64,000 nucleotides of DNA from Aristaeella sp045111455 (GCA_045111455.1 JBGUGL010000020.1:122580-186579); one strand, 5' to 3'. Shown: positions 43,031 to 51,764, counted from the stretch's first letter. Notes: generated by a model from the sequence alone, not told the origin. Translations and numbers: made by a program.

Positions 43031-44200
43031 ATGCCGCAGCTGTCAAAAAGAACGGAAACCTTTACGGATTCGGTCATCCGCCGCATGACGCGGATATCCC
43101 TGAAATACGGCGCGGTGAACCTGTCCCAGGGGTTTCCGGATTTTGAACCGCCGAAGGAGATCCTGAACCGCCTGGCGGAAGTGTCCCGGGAGGATTTCCA
43201 TCAGTACTCCATTACCTGGGGCGCCCAGAATTTCCGGGAGGCGCTGGCGGAAAAGCAGTCGCGGCTCATGGGCCGGAAGATCGACCCCAACAGCGAGATC
43301 GTTGTAACCTGCGGCAGCACCGAAGCCATGATGGCAGCCATGATGAGCGTCGCAAACCCCGGAGACAAGGTCATTGTGTTCTCACCCTTCTATGAAAACT
43401 ACGGTGCGGACGCTGTCCTTTCCGGTGCGGAACCCATCTATGTACCCCTGCATCCGCCGGAATTCAGCTTCAGCGCTGATGAACTGGAGGCCGCCTTCCG
43501 ACAGAAGCCCAAAGCCCTGATTCTCTGCAACCCCTCCAATCCCTGCGGCAAGGTCTTCACCCTGGAGGAACTGAAGCTCATTGCTGACCTGGCGGAGAAA
43601 TACGATACCTTTGTCATCACGGACGAAGTATATGAGCACATCGTATATGCGCCTAACAAACATGTGTATTTTGCTTCCCTGCCCGGCATGTGGGAGCGGA
43701 CCATTTCCTGCTCTTCCCTGTCCAAGACCTACTCCATCACCGGCTGGCGCCTGGGTTACATCATTGCTCCGCCGCAGATCATTGATGTGGCGAAAAAAGT
43801 CCATGACTTCCTGACTGTCGGCGCTGCCGCGCCTCTGCAGGAAGCCGCCGTCACCGGCCTTCGCTTCGGGGATGACTACTATGCGGATCTGGCCGCGAAG
43901 TATACCGCCAGGCGGAATCTGTTCCTGAAGGGCCTGGATGATCTCCGGATCCCCCACACCGTTCCCCAGGGCGCCTATTATATCCTTCTGGATATCTCGG
44001 AATTCGGTTTTGAAAGCGACCTGGAATTCTGCGAGGTGCTTGCCCGGGATGTGGGCGTCGGAGCCGTTCCCGGTTCCAGCTTCTTCCGCGAACCGGTAAA
44101 CCATCTCATCCGCCTGCACTTCGCCAAGCGCGATGAAACCCTGTATGACGCGCTGAACCGGCTGGAGGATCTGAGGAAAAAAATCCCTGTCCGCAAGTAA
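43031..44200 (+). CDS. Class I/II PLP-dependent aminotransferase
   Basis: A 389-residue fold-type I aminotransferase. It has the N-terminal YGAVNLSQGFPDF (kynurenine/methionine-type group), the NPSNPCGKVF motif, ITDEVYEH, the PLP Lys in SSLSKTYSITGWRLGY, and the carboxylate-binding Arg in IRLHFAKR. It would turn an amino acid into the 2-oxo acid used by the upstream oxidoreductase. Relatives take Met, aromatic amino acids or Cys conjugates, so the substrate stays open. GGGAGG lies 7 bases before the ATG. It is the last gene before a strong terminator. Confidence 0.9.
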   Translation: MPQLSKRTETFTDSVIRRMTRISLKYGAVNLSQGFPDFEPPKEILNRLAEVSREDFHQYSITWGAQNFREALAEKQSRLMGRKIDPNSEIVVTCGSTEAMMAAMMSVANPGDKVIVFSPFYENYGADAVLSGAEPIYVPLHPPEFSFSADELEAAFRQKPKALILCNPSNPCGKVFTLEELKLIADLAEKYDTFVITDEVYEHIVYAPNKHVYFASLPGMWERTISCSSLSKTYSITGWRLGYIIAPPQIIDVAKKVHDFLTVGAAAPLQEAAVTGLRFGDDYYADLAAKYTARRNLFLKGLDDLRIPHTVPQGAYYILLDISEFGFESDLEFCEVLARDVGVGAVPGSSFFREPVNHLIRLHFAKRDETLYDALNRLEDLRKKIPVRK

Positions 44201-44208
44201 ATCCGCAG

Positions 44209-44242
44209 GCACGCTGCCTTTCATCTGGCAGCGTGCTTTTTT
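44209..44242 (+). terminator. Terminator of the importer/oxidoreductase operon
   Basis: The perfect 10-bp stem GCACGCTGCC / GGCAGCGTGC with an 8-base loop is followed by TTTTTT. Confidence 0.9.
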
Positions 44243-44305
44243 GCTGCCGGAAACCGTTTCTGTACCCCGAACATACCTTTTTATCCGGAAAAACTGCGCT
44301 GATTG

Positions 44306-44334
44306 TTGAGAAGCGGAGCCGGTCATGGTAAAAT
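44306..44334 (+). promoter_or_regulatory. Promoter of the envelope operon
   Basis: TTGAGA (44306-44311) and TAAAAT (44329-44334) are 17 bases apart, about 90 bases before the first gene. The leader between holds no clear hairpin. Confidence 0.65.
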
Positions 44335-44420
44335 CAAGAGATCGGTTCCGGACGGAAAATGATAAATGCATGAACCCCGTCTGTGGGGAGGATTGCTTAA
44401 TCTGTAAGGAGGAATAACTT

Positions 44421-45305
44421 ATGTTTGGACGCAGGCCGGATGGAAGACGCCTGAAGAAGCAGGACCCTATTGTACAGATGACCCCTTATCTGATGCCCAT
44501 GCGCTGTGACGCCCAGGTCTTTCTGGAGCACAAGGCGGACTTTGAAAAGCTGAGCCGCTATATCGGCAGGAAAAGCCTGGAAGGACAGAAAATCACCTTC
44601 ATGCAGATCCTGGTGGCCGCCTATGTCCGTGCTGTCAGTAAGAATCCCGAAGTGAACCGCTTCATTTTCAACAAGCAGTACTATATCCGGAACAACTGCT
44701 CCGTGTCCTACACCGTGCTGAAGGATCCCCAGGATAACAACAGCAATGAAACCACCGTGCGCATCCTTTTTGACCTGACAGATACCATCTTTGACGTACG
44801 CGACCGGATGAACGCGGCGGTGGAGCAGAGCCGTGCCACGGAGGACGGGGATTTCGTGATCCGGCTGGCCAGCGCGCTCCTTTCCGTTCCCGGCCTCGCC
44901 ACACTGATCGTTACCCTGGTCCGGCTGCTGGACAAGTACGGTATCGCGCCGCCTGTGCTGATCCGGGAACTGCCCTTCTACAGCGGAATGTTCATTACCA
45001 ACAACGGATCCATCGGCCTGCATCATCCTCTTCATCATATTTATAATTTCGGCGATGTGAGCCTGTTTATCGGCATGGGCAGTGTCCAGAAGGAAGCCTT
45101 TGTGGAACCGGACGGCAAAGCCCGCATGCGCCGCTGGCTGCCCCTGGGCATTACCGCGGACGAGCGTGTCTGTTCCGGTGCCCACTACGCCGCGTTCTTC
45201 GCGGAGGTAATCCGGCTCCTGGACAATCCGGAAGAGCTGGAACCCCCGCCGGAGCAGGTACGCTTCGAACAGGGCGTTGAATACCACGTACCGAAAGTCA
45301 AATAA
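44421..45305 (+). CDS. E2-like acyltransferase-fold protein without the catalytic His
   Basis: The 294-residue protein has the chloramphenicol-acetyltransferase/E2 catalytic-domain fold without a lipoyl domain. Recognisable pieces are QKITFMQILVAAYVRAVSKNPEVNRF, and the C-terminal GITADERVCSGAHYAAFFAEVIRLL, which aligns with the DHRVxDG active-site motif of E2. Here the His is Glu and the Asp is Ser, so classical acyl transfer is unlikely. It heads a run of membrane, glycosyltransferase and acyltransferase genes, so a structural or envelope role is possible. AGGAGGA lies about 7 bases before the ATG. Confidence 0.75.
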   Translation: MFGRRPDGRRLKKQDPIVQMTPYLMPMRCDAQVFLEHKADFEKLSRYIGRKSLEGQKITFMQILVAAYVRAVSKNPEVNRFIFNKQYYIRNNCSVSYTVLKDPQDNNSNETTVRILFDLTDTIFDVRDRMNAAVEQSRATEDGDFVIRLASALLSVPGLATLIVTLVRLLDKYGIAPPVLIRELPFYSGMFITNNGSIGLHHPLHHIYNFGDVSLFIGMGSVQKEAFVEPDGKARMRRWLPLGITADERVCSGAHYAAFFAEVIRLLDNPEELEPPPEQVRFEQGVEYHVPKVK

Positions 45306-45325
45306 GAGGAAATGGAACAGAGAAC

Positions 45326-46381
45326 GTGAACACTAACGGAACCCGGCAGGAGCAGAAAAAGAAACATATCTGGACAGCCCTGTTTGTCCTGGTCAATATC
45401 GCGGTCATCGCTGCCACCGCTGTCAATGAGTTTTCAGGGGTCACAGCCGGAACATTCCGTTTCGGCTTTTCCGGGCGCGCCCTTTTCTTCCTGGGCTGCA
45501 CCGGTCTCTGCCTGGCGGTGCTCCTGTGTGCGGAATCGCTGAAATACCTGCTGATGATGAAATCCCTCCGAGCGCCGGTCTCCTTCCGTGTCGCCTTTGA
45601 AACAGCTGCCCTCGGAAAGTATTACGACTGCATCACGCCCTCCGGAGCCGGCGGCCAGCCCTTCCAGATTCTCTGGCTGCACAGGCACGGATACTCCGAC
45701 GGTGCTTCCTCCGCCATGACCATCAGCGGATATATCACCATGCAGGCCGGTTTCATCCTGCTGGCGCTGGCGGTGTTCATCACCCACCGGTCTGTGGAAC
45801 TGGACGCGATCCGGTATACTGCTTATTTCGGACTTTTGCTCTTCTCACTCATTCCCTGTCTGCTGGCTTCCTTTTCCTTCATGCCGAAAACCGTCAGGAA
45901 GATCGTGACCGCAGCGATCCGCCTGTGCGGAAAGCTCCGCCTGGTCAAAAATCCGGAGGAATCCACGGAGCAGGTCATGGGAATGCTGGACAGCTACCAC
46001 AGCAGTTTTTCCGTCATCGCGAAGGACAAGTTTATCCTGTTCTGCCTGCTCGCCCTGTCGCTGGTCTACCGGATTGCCCTTTGCAGCATGCCTTACTTTG
46101 TGCTGAAGATGTTCGGCGCACCGGTCAGCTTCCTGCATATTTTTGCAAGCACAGTCTATATCTATGCCGCCATCTGCCTGGTGCCCACACCGGGAAACGC
46201 CGGGGCGGCGGAAGGCGCCTTCTACCTTGTTTTTTCCGCCATGGGATCTGAAGGAGTGTTCTGGGCCATGCTGATCTGGCGTCTTTTCAGCTATTATTCC
46301 TTTATCGTCATCGGCGCCGGCATCTACGGAGTGAACGCTTTACAGGGCAGGCGCGCCCGGGGAGGAAAACAGGATGGATAA
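45326..46381 (+). CDS. Flippase-like (MprF/AglD-type, UPF0104) membrane protein
   Basis: A 351-residue protein with about eight membrane helices, of the lysylphosphatidylglycerol-synthase transmembrane family. Typical segments are CAESLKYLLMMKSL, ALGKYYDCITPSGAGGQPFQI and VPTPGNAGAAEGAFYLVF. These domains move or present lipid-linked groups; no aminoacyl-transferase domain is attached. The start is taken as GTG because no ATG gives an open frame; its ribosome site is weak, with GAGGA 14 bases upstream, so the exact start is uncertain. The end overlaps the next start by 8 bases. Confidence 0.82.
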   Translation: MNTNGTRQEQKKKHIWTALFVLVNIAVIAATAVNEFSGVTAGTFRFGFSGRALFFLGCTGLCLAVLLCAESLKYLLMMKSLRAPVSFRVAFETAALGKYYDCITPSGAGGQPFQILWLHRHGYSDGASSAMTISGYITMQAGFILLALAVFITHRSVELDAIRYTAYFGLLLFSLIPCLLASFSFMPKTVRKIVTAAIRLCGKLRLVKNPEESTEQVMGMLDSYHSSFSVIAKDKFILFCLLALSLVYRIALCSMPYFVLKMFGAPVSFLHIFASTVYIYAAICLVPTPGNAGAAEGAFYLVFSAMGSEGVFWAMLIWRLFSYYSFIVIGAGIYGVNALQGRRARGGKQDG

Positions 46382-47546
46382 TCTTCAGGCGCTTCATCCG
46401 GTTCAGTTTATCGATAACTATTTTCCCGTGATCGACGGCGTTACGGAAACCGTTCATGAATATGCCCGGCATATGCCCGGCGCTTCCGTGGTCTGCCCGG
46501 CCATGGAAAGCCGCTATCTGGAGAAGCACAGCTTTCCGTATCCCGTGCTGACATCCCTGACTGCCCGTGTTCCTTTTTCCCGGTATGCCAGTGCGGTGCC
46601 GAAGATTGACCCGAAGCTGGAAAAGGCGATTGCGGAAAAGCAGCCGGATATTTTTCATCTGCACAGCCCTTCCCTGCTGGGAAGCTATGCCGTTTCCCTG
46701 GGAAAGAAAATGAAAATCCCGGTGGTGGCAACCTTCCACTCAAAATATTACGATGCGATCTATGAATTCACAAAAAGCCGCGCGATCTCGAAAATGGTCA
46801 CGGACCGGATTGTGAAGCTGTATGAAAGCTGCGATGAGGTCTGGGCCTGTTCAGAGGAAACCGGCAATACGCTCCGGTCCTATGGGTTTCGCAAGCCCTA
46901 TTATGTGATGCCCAACGGGACGGATGTTTCCGTTCCGGAAAACCCGGAGGAACTGAAAGCGCGGGCAGCTTCCGAATTCAGCATTCCGGAGGGAAAGCAT
47001 ATCCTGCTGTTTGTAGGCCAGCAGATCTGGTATAAAAACCAGCGCCTGATTCTGGATGCTTTCCGCCTCCTCTGTGACCGGAGTGACGACTGGTTCCTGG
47101 TCATGGTGGGCACCGGCAAGGACGAGCAGGATATTGAGCGTTATGCGGCTTCCCTGAACCTGGCGGATCATGTCCGTTTTACCGGCCAGGTCAGGGACAG
47201 GGACCTGCTCACCGGAATCTACCTGAACGCCGCCCTGCTGTTCTTCCCCTCCGTGTTCGACAATGCGCCCCTGGTGCTGCGGGAAGCCGCGGTCCTGGCC
47301 GTTCCGACCCTGGCCGTTGAAGACTCCAACGCCGCCGGAGCCATCCGGAAGAATTTCAACGGCTTCACAGCTGCTGCCGATCCGCAGGCGATGTGCAATG
47401 AGATCATGCGGATCTTTACAGAGGAGGATGTCGTAAAAATCGGGCAGAATGCCCGGGAAACCATCCCCCTCTCCTGGGAAAAGCTCATCCCCATGGTGCT
47501 TGACCGGTATCAGACGGTCATCGACCGGTATGAAAGGACAAGGTGA
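46374..47546 (+). CDS. GT4-type glycosyltransferase
   Basis: The 390-residue GT-B enzyme resembles diacylglycerol or phosphatidylinositol glycosyltransferases. The N-terminal acceptor domain has FIDNYFPVIDGVTETVHEYARH and PDIFHLHSPSLLG. The donor domain has HILLFVGQQIWYKNQRLILDAF, VRFTGQVRDRDLLTGIYLNAALLFFPS and the Glu-rich loop VFDNAPLVLREAAVLAVPTLA with the EX7E-type pattern. It likely adds a sugar to a membrane lipid. GGGAGG lies about 6-10 bases before the ATG, which overlaps the flippase gene end. Confidence 0.88.
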   Translation: MDNLQALHPVQFIDNYFPVIDGVTETVHEYARHMPGASVVCPAMESRYLEKHSFPYPVLTSLTARVPFSRYASAVPKIDPKLEKAIAEKQPDIFHLHSPSLLGSYAVSLGKKMKIPVVATFHSKYYDAIYEFTKSRAISKMVTDRIVKLYESCDEVWACSEETGNTLRSYGFRKPYYVMPNGTDVSVPENPEELKARAASEFSIPEGKHILLFVGQQIWYKNQRLILDAFRLLCDRSDDWFLVMVGTGKDEQDIERYAASLNLADHVRFTGQVRDRDLLTGIYLNAALLFFPSVFDNAPLVLREAAVLAVPTLAVEDSNAAGAIRKNFNGFTAAADPQAMCNEIMRIFTEEDVVKIGQNARETIPLSWEKLIPMVLDRYQTVIDRYERTR

Positions 47547-47551
47547 TTCAC

Positions 47552-48031
47552 ATGCAGGAAGAAACCAGAAATCCGGAACAGGAGCAGGGAAAAAAGGACC
47601 GGAGCGAACTGATCCGTACGGTAAAATTCGTGCTGTTCTCCATCTCAGCCGGTGTGATTGAAATCGGCGTATTCACAGTACTCTATGAACTGCTGCACTG
47701 GGAATACTGGGTTGCCTATCTCATCGCCCTGGTCCTGTCAGTGGTATGGAACTTCACGCTGAACCGGGAGTTCACTTTCCGTTCCGCCAACAATGTCCCC
47801 GTGGCCATGCTGAAGGTGGCGGCCTATTATGCAGTCTTCACGCCTGTCACCACCGTCCTCGGCAACTGGCTGGAGGGAACCTGCGGCTGGAACGGCATGC
47901 TCGTAACGGTCATGAACATGCTGCTCAATTTCGTCACGGAATACCTGTATGACCGTTTTGTCGTATTTGGAAAATCCATTGATACCAACAGCCGCGCCCA
48001 GGCGCAATCCCGTTCGGAAGGAAAGAACTGA
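47552..48031 (+). CDS. GtrA-family membrane protein
   Basis: A 159-residue protein with four membrane helices. The GtrA signature is present: the VKFVLFSISAGVIEIGVFTVLYE start, WNFTLNREFTFRS in the loop after helix 2, and the C-terminal NFVTEYLYDRFVVFG. GtrA proteins are thought to move polyprenyl-phosphate sugars across the membrane. AAGGTG lies 7 bases before the chosen ATG; a GTG 9 bases earlier overlaps this site. It lies between a glycosyltransferase and an acyltransferase, which fits glycolipid or wall-polymer decoration. Confidence 0.87.
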   Translation: MQEETRNPEQEQGKKDRSELIRTVKFVLFSISAGVIEIGVFTVLYELLHWEYWVAYLIALVLSVVWNFTLNREFTFRSANNVPVAMLKVAAYYAVFTPVTTVLGNWLEGTCGWNGMLVTVMNMLLNFVTEYLYDRFVVFGKSIDTNSRAQAQSRSEGKN

Positions 48032-48033
48032 TC

Positions 48034-48783
48034 ATGCCCTCTCAAACTCCCCTGCTGTTTCGCCTGCTCTGCCGGGCTGTATGGCTGTTTTCCCCCAAAT
48101 ATACGCTTTTCGGAACGGAGAACCTGCCGCCTGACCCCTGCGTCATCGTCGGAAATCACTGCCAGATGTACGGCCCCATCGCTGCCGAGCTGTATCCGGC
48201 CCGGACCTGTTACACCTGGTGTACCGGGGAAATGATGGACCGGAAGGAAGTCCCGGCCTATGCCTTTCAGGATTTCTGGTCCATGAAGCCCCGCCGCTGG
48301 CACTGGTTCTACCGCCTCCTCAGCCGCTTGATCGGTCCCCTGGCCGAATTCATCTTTACCAATGCCCGCACCGTTCCTGTTTACCGGGATGCCCGGATCA
48401 TGACCACCTTCCGCCGGTCAATGGAGCATCTGAAAGAAGGCGCGGATCTCGTCATCTTCCCTGAAAAAGCAGAACCGTACAACGCAATCCTCTGTCAGTT
48501 TCAGGAGCACTTCGTGGATCTGGCCCGGTTGTATTACCGCAGAACAGGAACCGCCCTCTGCTTTGTTCCGGTATATATTGCGCCCCGGCTGAAGGGTATA
48601 TATTTCGGCGAACCCGTCCGGTACTGTCCGGATACCCCGGATGCGGAGGAAAGAACCCGTATCTGCCGGGCAATGATGAACGCCATCTCTGCTCTGGCTT
48701 CCGCCCTGCCGCAGCATACTGTGATCCCCTACCTCAACATTCCCAAAAAGCAGTATCCCCTGAACACGGACCGGAACCTGTGA
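48034..48783 (+). CDS. PlsC-like acyltransferase with altered active site
   Basis: The 249-residue protein resembles 1-acylglycerol-3-phosphate acyltransferases. The NH-x4-D catalytic motif reads NHCQMYG, with His kept but the acidic residue replaced by Gly. The FPEG-like motif reads IFPEKAEPYN, and FVPVYIAP is the downstream strand. Loss of the Asp makes normal catalysis doubtful, or the substrate may differ. It starts 2 bases after the gtrA stop and is last in the operon, followed by a terminator. Confidence 0.78.
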   Translation: MPSQTPLLFRLLCRAVWLFSPKYTLFGTENLPPDPCVIVGNHCQMYGPIAAELYPARTCYTWCTGEMMDRKEVPAYAFQDFWSMKPRRWHWFYRLLSRLIGPLAEFIFTNARTVPVYRDARIMTTFRRSMEHLKEGADLVIFPEKAEPYNAILCQFQEHFVDLARLYYRRTGTALCFVPVYIAPRLKGIYFGEPVRYCPDTPDAEERTRICRAMMNAISALASALPQHTVIPYLNIPKKQYPLNTDRNL

Positions 48784-48808
48784 ACCCCGCAGGTTCCGTT
48801 TATTTTTT
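48772..48808 (+). terminator. Terminator of the envelope operon
   Basis: CGGAACCTG and CAGGTTCCG form a 9-bp stem overlapping the stop codon, followed by TTTATTTTTT. Confidence 0.85.
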
Positions 48809-48815
48809 CCGGATA

Positions 48816-48844
48816 TTGCAAACCCGCTGCCTTTGTGGTATATT
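48816..48844 (+). promoter_or_regulatory. Promoter of the methyltransferase gene
   Basis: TTGCAA (48816-48821) and TATATT (48839-48844) are 17 bases apart, about 40 bases before the start codon. Confidence 0.6.
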
Positions 48845-48886
48845 GCTTTTCCTTCACCGAAAAAACAGCCGTCAGGAGGGATGCAT

Positions 48887-49639
48887 ATGAAAGACTACAG
48901 TCTGCAGCACAAAAAAGCCTGGGAATACAATGCCTATGATTTCTGGGTGATGCAGGCCGGCACGCCGGAACAGCGTGCGGAAAAAGATATGGAAAACCCG
49001 GTCAGGATGCTGAAACAGCATGCGGCTTATTTTGACAGGTATGAGGGAATCCGGGTTGCCAACATTTGCGGCTCCTGCGGCAAAAAAGCAATCCCCCTGG
49101 CGCTCCTCGGCAGTGATGTGACGGTCTTTGACATCTCCGAACAGAATAAACGATACGCCATGGAAACAGCCGAAGCCGCCCATGTGAAAATACACTATGA
49201 AGTCTGCGATGTGCTGTCCATCGATCTGGAGAAATACGGCGGATACTTTGACGTGGTCTTCATGGAAGGCGGCATTCTGCACTATTTCCACGATATCGAT
49301 GAATTCATGTCCATGATGTGCGCCCTGCTGAAAAAAGGCGGAAAGATGATCTGCAGCGATTTCCATCCCTTCGGGAAAATCATGGATTCCCTGGATATGG
49401 GAAGGCCCGCCATGAGTTATTTCTCCACGGAAATCTATGAAGGTGAAATGGCTCACGCCCGTTTCTTTGAGGAAAGTATCCGCAGCCGGATGCCGAAGTG
49501 CAGCTACAGAAGGTATACCGTCAGTGAAATCATCAACGCCGTCATCCGCAGCGGCATGACCCTGAAGCAGTTTGATGAGCATCCCTCCTGGACCAATGAA
49601 ACCCTGCCCGGCGAATTTACCGCCGTCGCCGTAAAATAA
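48887..49639 (+). CDS. Class I SAM-dependent methyltransferase
   Basis: A 250-residue methyltransferase. The SAM-binding motif I reads VANICGSCGKKAIPLALLG, an unusual form with Cys in the loop. VTVFDISEQNKRYA is motif II, YEVCDVLSI follows, and FDVVFMEGGILHYFHDIDEFM is motif IV. The substrate is unknown. AGGAGG lies 7 bases before the chosen ATG; an ATG six bases earlier touches the ribosome site. It is transcribed alone between two terminators. Confidence 0.88.
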   Translation: MKDYSLQHKKAWEYNAYDFWVMQAGTPEQRAEKDMENPVRMLKQHAAYFDRYEGIRVANICGSCGKKAIPLALLGSDVTVFDISEQNKRYAMETAEAAHVKIHYEVCDVLSIDLEKYGGYFDVVFMEGGILHYFHDIDEFMSMMCALLKKGGKMICSDFHPFGKIMDSLDMGRPAMSYFSTEIYEGEMAHARFFEESIRSRMPKCSYRRYTVSEIINAVIRSGMTLKQFDEHPSWTNETLPGEFTAVAVK

Positions 49640-49672
49640 AAAAGGACCTTTCCCCTGAAAGGTCCTTGTATT
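49640..49672. terminator. Bidirectional terminator
   Basis: AAGGACCTTTC and GAAAGGTCCTT form an 11-bp stem around CCCT, with A/T-rich flanks on both sides, between convergent genes. Confidence 0.85.
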
Positions 49673-49691
49673 TCATGCGTTGCAGATTCAG

Positions 49692-49722
49692 GAAACCGTC
49701 CCCGGAACGGTTTCCTTTTTTA
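49692..49722 (+). terminator. Second terminator hairpin
   Basis: GGAAACCGT and ACGGTTTCC form a 9-bp stem followed by TTTTTT on the plus strand; it is a backup to the preceding terminator. Confidence 0.65.
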
Positions 49723-50868
49723 TTTGGTCGCAAATACCGGCTGTCCGTTCACCGCGATATCTCCTTCAATCGGGATCAGCAGATAGCTGCGTCCGTCAAT
49801 CACCCGGGTCTCCAGGATGTCCGCCTGTTTGGGATCCACCTTGATCGAAACGCTGGGCAGATCCACTTTGAACTGTTTGGGTGTAACCACATTCACGGCA
49901 GGAAGCACCGTCCCGGCGCCGAAGGTTTTGTCAAAACCGTCTCGGAATGCCTCCACCCTTTCGGGAGACACGCCGCCGTCGGTAAGTACCCTGGCCACGT
50001 CCTGCTTGGACAGCATCAGGGGCTCATCATCCTTGTCCTGTTCCTCCAGCAGTCCGGAAACCACCTCGTGCATCTCCTGCACCACATCCAGGGAGCATTC
50101 CGTCCCCAGTGTCTGGGCCAGCAGGGACTGGAATGTTTCTGTCTGTTCCGCAGCGGGCATCACAGCTTCCACGTTGAAGGCGGCCTTCAGGAAAGCTTCG
50201 TGGGCGTCATTGCAGTCCTTGCTGTAGAACAGCATGGTGTTCACGTCCGCGGCGCCGCCCTCATAAAGCGGAAACAGAAAGCCCATAGCCGGGGCGCCGG
50301 CCAGCCAGTCCGAAGGCCGTTCATGGAAAAGGCCGTCCTCCGGAGCATATCTCAGGGCAGGCTTGTCCTGCTTCACAGGACAGATGGCGCAAAGGCAGTA
50401 ACTGAAGGATCCGTCGGAATTCTCGCGGTCGATTTCCCCGTTCACATCCCGTTTCCTGACGTCAAGCTGGTCATGCAGCAGGAGAATCAGCCAGTTTTCA
50501 GCGTTCTGGGCATCCTCCACGGACTGCAGGTCCGGATGCTCGGCACGAATTCCGGCAATCAGCCTGGTAAACAGCGTCTGGACAGCATCCTCATCCCGCA
50601 TGGCGGTATCCCGGACCTTCAGCAGCAGCCCGTCGCTCTCTGCCGGAAACGCGATGGGGGTAAGTGTCTGCCCGATCTGTCCGGAAAGAGCCTTTTTGAA
50701 GATGGACATGTATTTCTCATTTTCATTCTCATACAGGGTGCCCACCGGAACAGCGAAACTCGTAATGGGGTTGCCGATATGGTCAACGTAGCAGCCGCAG
50801 ATCAGGGACGGATACCTTTTGTCCGGATTCAGCCGCCGTTTGATTTCAGAAAGATCTCTTTGGTTCAT
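49720..50868 (-). CDS. DUF4317-family protein
   Basis: The 382-residue protein matches the conserved clostridial DUF4317 family, of unknown function. It has the typical N-terminus (NQRDLSEIKRRLNPDKRYPS, then ICGCYVD) and a central LILLLHDQLDVRKRD, and ends with a C-terminal domain of strand-rich sequence (VVTPKQFKVDLPSVSIKVDP). No signal peptide or membrane helix is visible. The start was set at the family N-terminus; the frame extends 77 codons upstream but without family sequence. The AAAGGA site is far from the ATG, at 12 bases. Confidence 0.8.
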   Translation of the reverse strand: MNQRDLSEIKRRLNPDKRYPSLICGCYVDHIGNPITSFAVPVGTLYENENEKYMSIFKKALSGQIGQTLTPIAFPAESDGLLLKVRDTAMRDEDAVQTLFTRLIAGIRAEHPDLQSVEDAQNAENWLILLLHDQLDVRKRDVNGEIDRENSDGSFSYCLCAICPVKQDKPALRYAPEDGLFHERPSDWLAGAPAMGFLFPLYEGGAADVNTMLFYSKDCNDAHEAFLKAAFNVEAVMPAAEQTETFQSLLAQTLGTECSLDVVQEMHEVVSGLLEEQDKDDEPLMLSKQDVARVLTDGGVSPERVEAFRDGFDKTFGAGTVLPAVNVVTPKQFKVDLPSVSIKVDPKQADILETRVIDGRSYLLIPIEGDIAVNGQPVFATK

Positions 50869-51002
50869 GGTCCTGCTTGTCCTTTCGTCCGCACAGAGTT
50901 CCGTATAAATGCGGCACGAAGCACATTTTACCATTATGAATCTGCTGATGCAAACGAAAAACCCGCTCCGCGGCAGTCCCCTGTCCGTCCCGGAAATCAG
51001 TC

Positions 51003-51551
51003 TCACTCCCGGGAATGCGCATATCTTTCCACCGGTTCCCGCGTCCAGACATGTGCCTCGATATACCGTTCCGGTCCGCGGGCACCGTCGTCGTTCCAAT
51101 CCTGGGGAAACCCGTATTTTTCAATCACCTTCAGGATTTCATCATAAGTATAAACCTGTCTCCGGTACTCCTTCCCGTCGTTTACCCGGGGGCTGAAGGT
51201 CGGCATGGAATCTCCGTAGGTAAAGGATACCTTTCGCAGATCAAATTCCTCCAGGGGGATTTTCAGGAACGCGCCCTGTTCGTACCAGGTGCTGAGCCAG
51301 GGACTGTGTTCCAGGACCATGTAATAAGGCGATTCTGTTTCGGTGATTCCGCCTTTTGCCCGGAATTTCCGTCGCAGGATTGCTTCACAGTTCCGCCTCC
51401 GGAGCAGGTATTCCCCGTCCCTTTGCGCACACAGTGATTCCGGGCGTTCCCTTCGGATTTGTTCCAGGATCCGGTCTGCTTCCTCCGGTGAAACAGCGGT
51501 CAGGCTGCGAAAGGGTCCGGACCGTTTATCGAAATAATGGTATAAATACAT
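51003..51551 (-). CDS. Conserved protein of unknown function
   Basis: A 182-residue cytosolic-looking protein (MYLYHYFDKRSGPFRSL at the N-terminus, then PEEADRILEQIRRERPE and LRRRNCEAILRRKF). The C-terminal half has YDEILKVIEKYGFPQDWNDD and ends ERYIEAHVWTREP. The sequence reads as a folded alpha/beta protein without recognised motifs. GGGAG lies 6 bases before the chosen ATG; two earlier in-frame ATGs lack spacing. The Met-Tyr start and the ending EPVERYAHSRE are the best markers for a search. Confidence 0.7.
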   Translation of the reverse strand: MYLYHYFDKRSGPFRSLTAVSPEEADRILEQIRRERPESLCAQRDGEYLLRRRNCEAILRRKFRAKGGITETESPYYMVLEHSPWLSTWYEQGAFLKIPLEEFDLRKVSFTYGDSMPTFSPRVNDGKEYRRQVYTYDEILKVIEKYGFPQDWNDDGARGPERYIEAHVWTREPVERYAHSRE

Positions 51552-51689
51552 CTCATTCTCCCGGGCAGTCATTGATATCAACCGTGTATTCATGTCTCCG
51601 TTTCCGGATTATACCCTGTTCTTCCGGGGCAATCAATGCTGCTTTCCGGATCCGTAATCCCGCATGAATGGATACCGGCAAAATTACCC

Positions 51690-51717
51690 TTGTATTTTTA
51701 TGCCGATCAGGTATAAT
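51690..51717 (+). promoter_or_regulatory. Promoter of the GPH symporter gene
   Basis: TTGTAT (51690-51695), 16 bases, TATAAT (51712-51717), about 48 bases before the start codon. Confidence 0.6.
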
Positions 51718-51764
51718 TTGTATAAGAACTGTCGTACAAATAAAAATGAAAGCAGGATGAGCGA

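Noticed and set aside
44421..45305. Chloramphenicol acetyltransferase (resistance gene)
   Set aside because: The fold is similar, but the catalytic His motif is lost and the context is an envelope operon.
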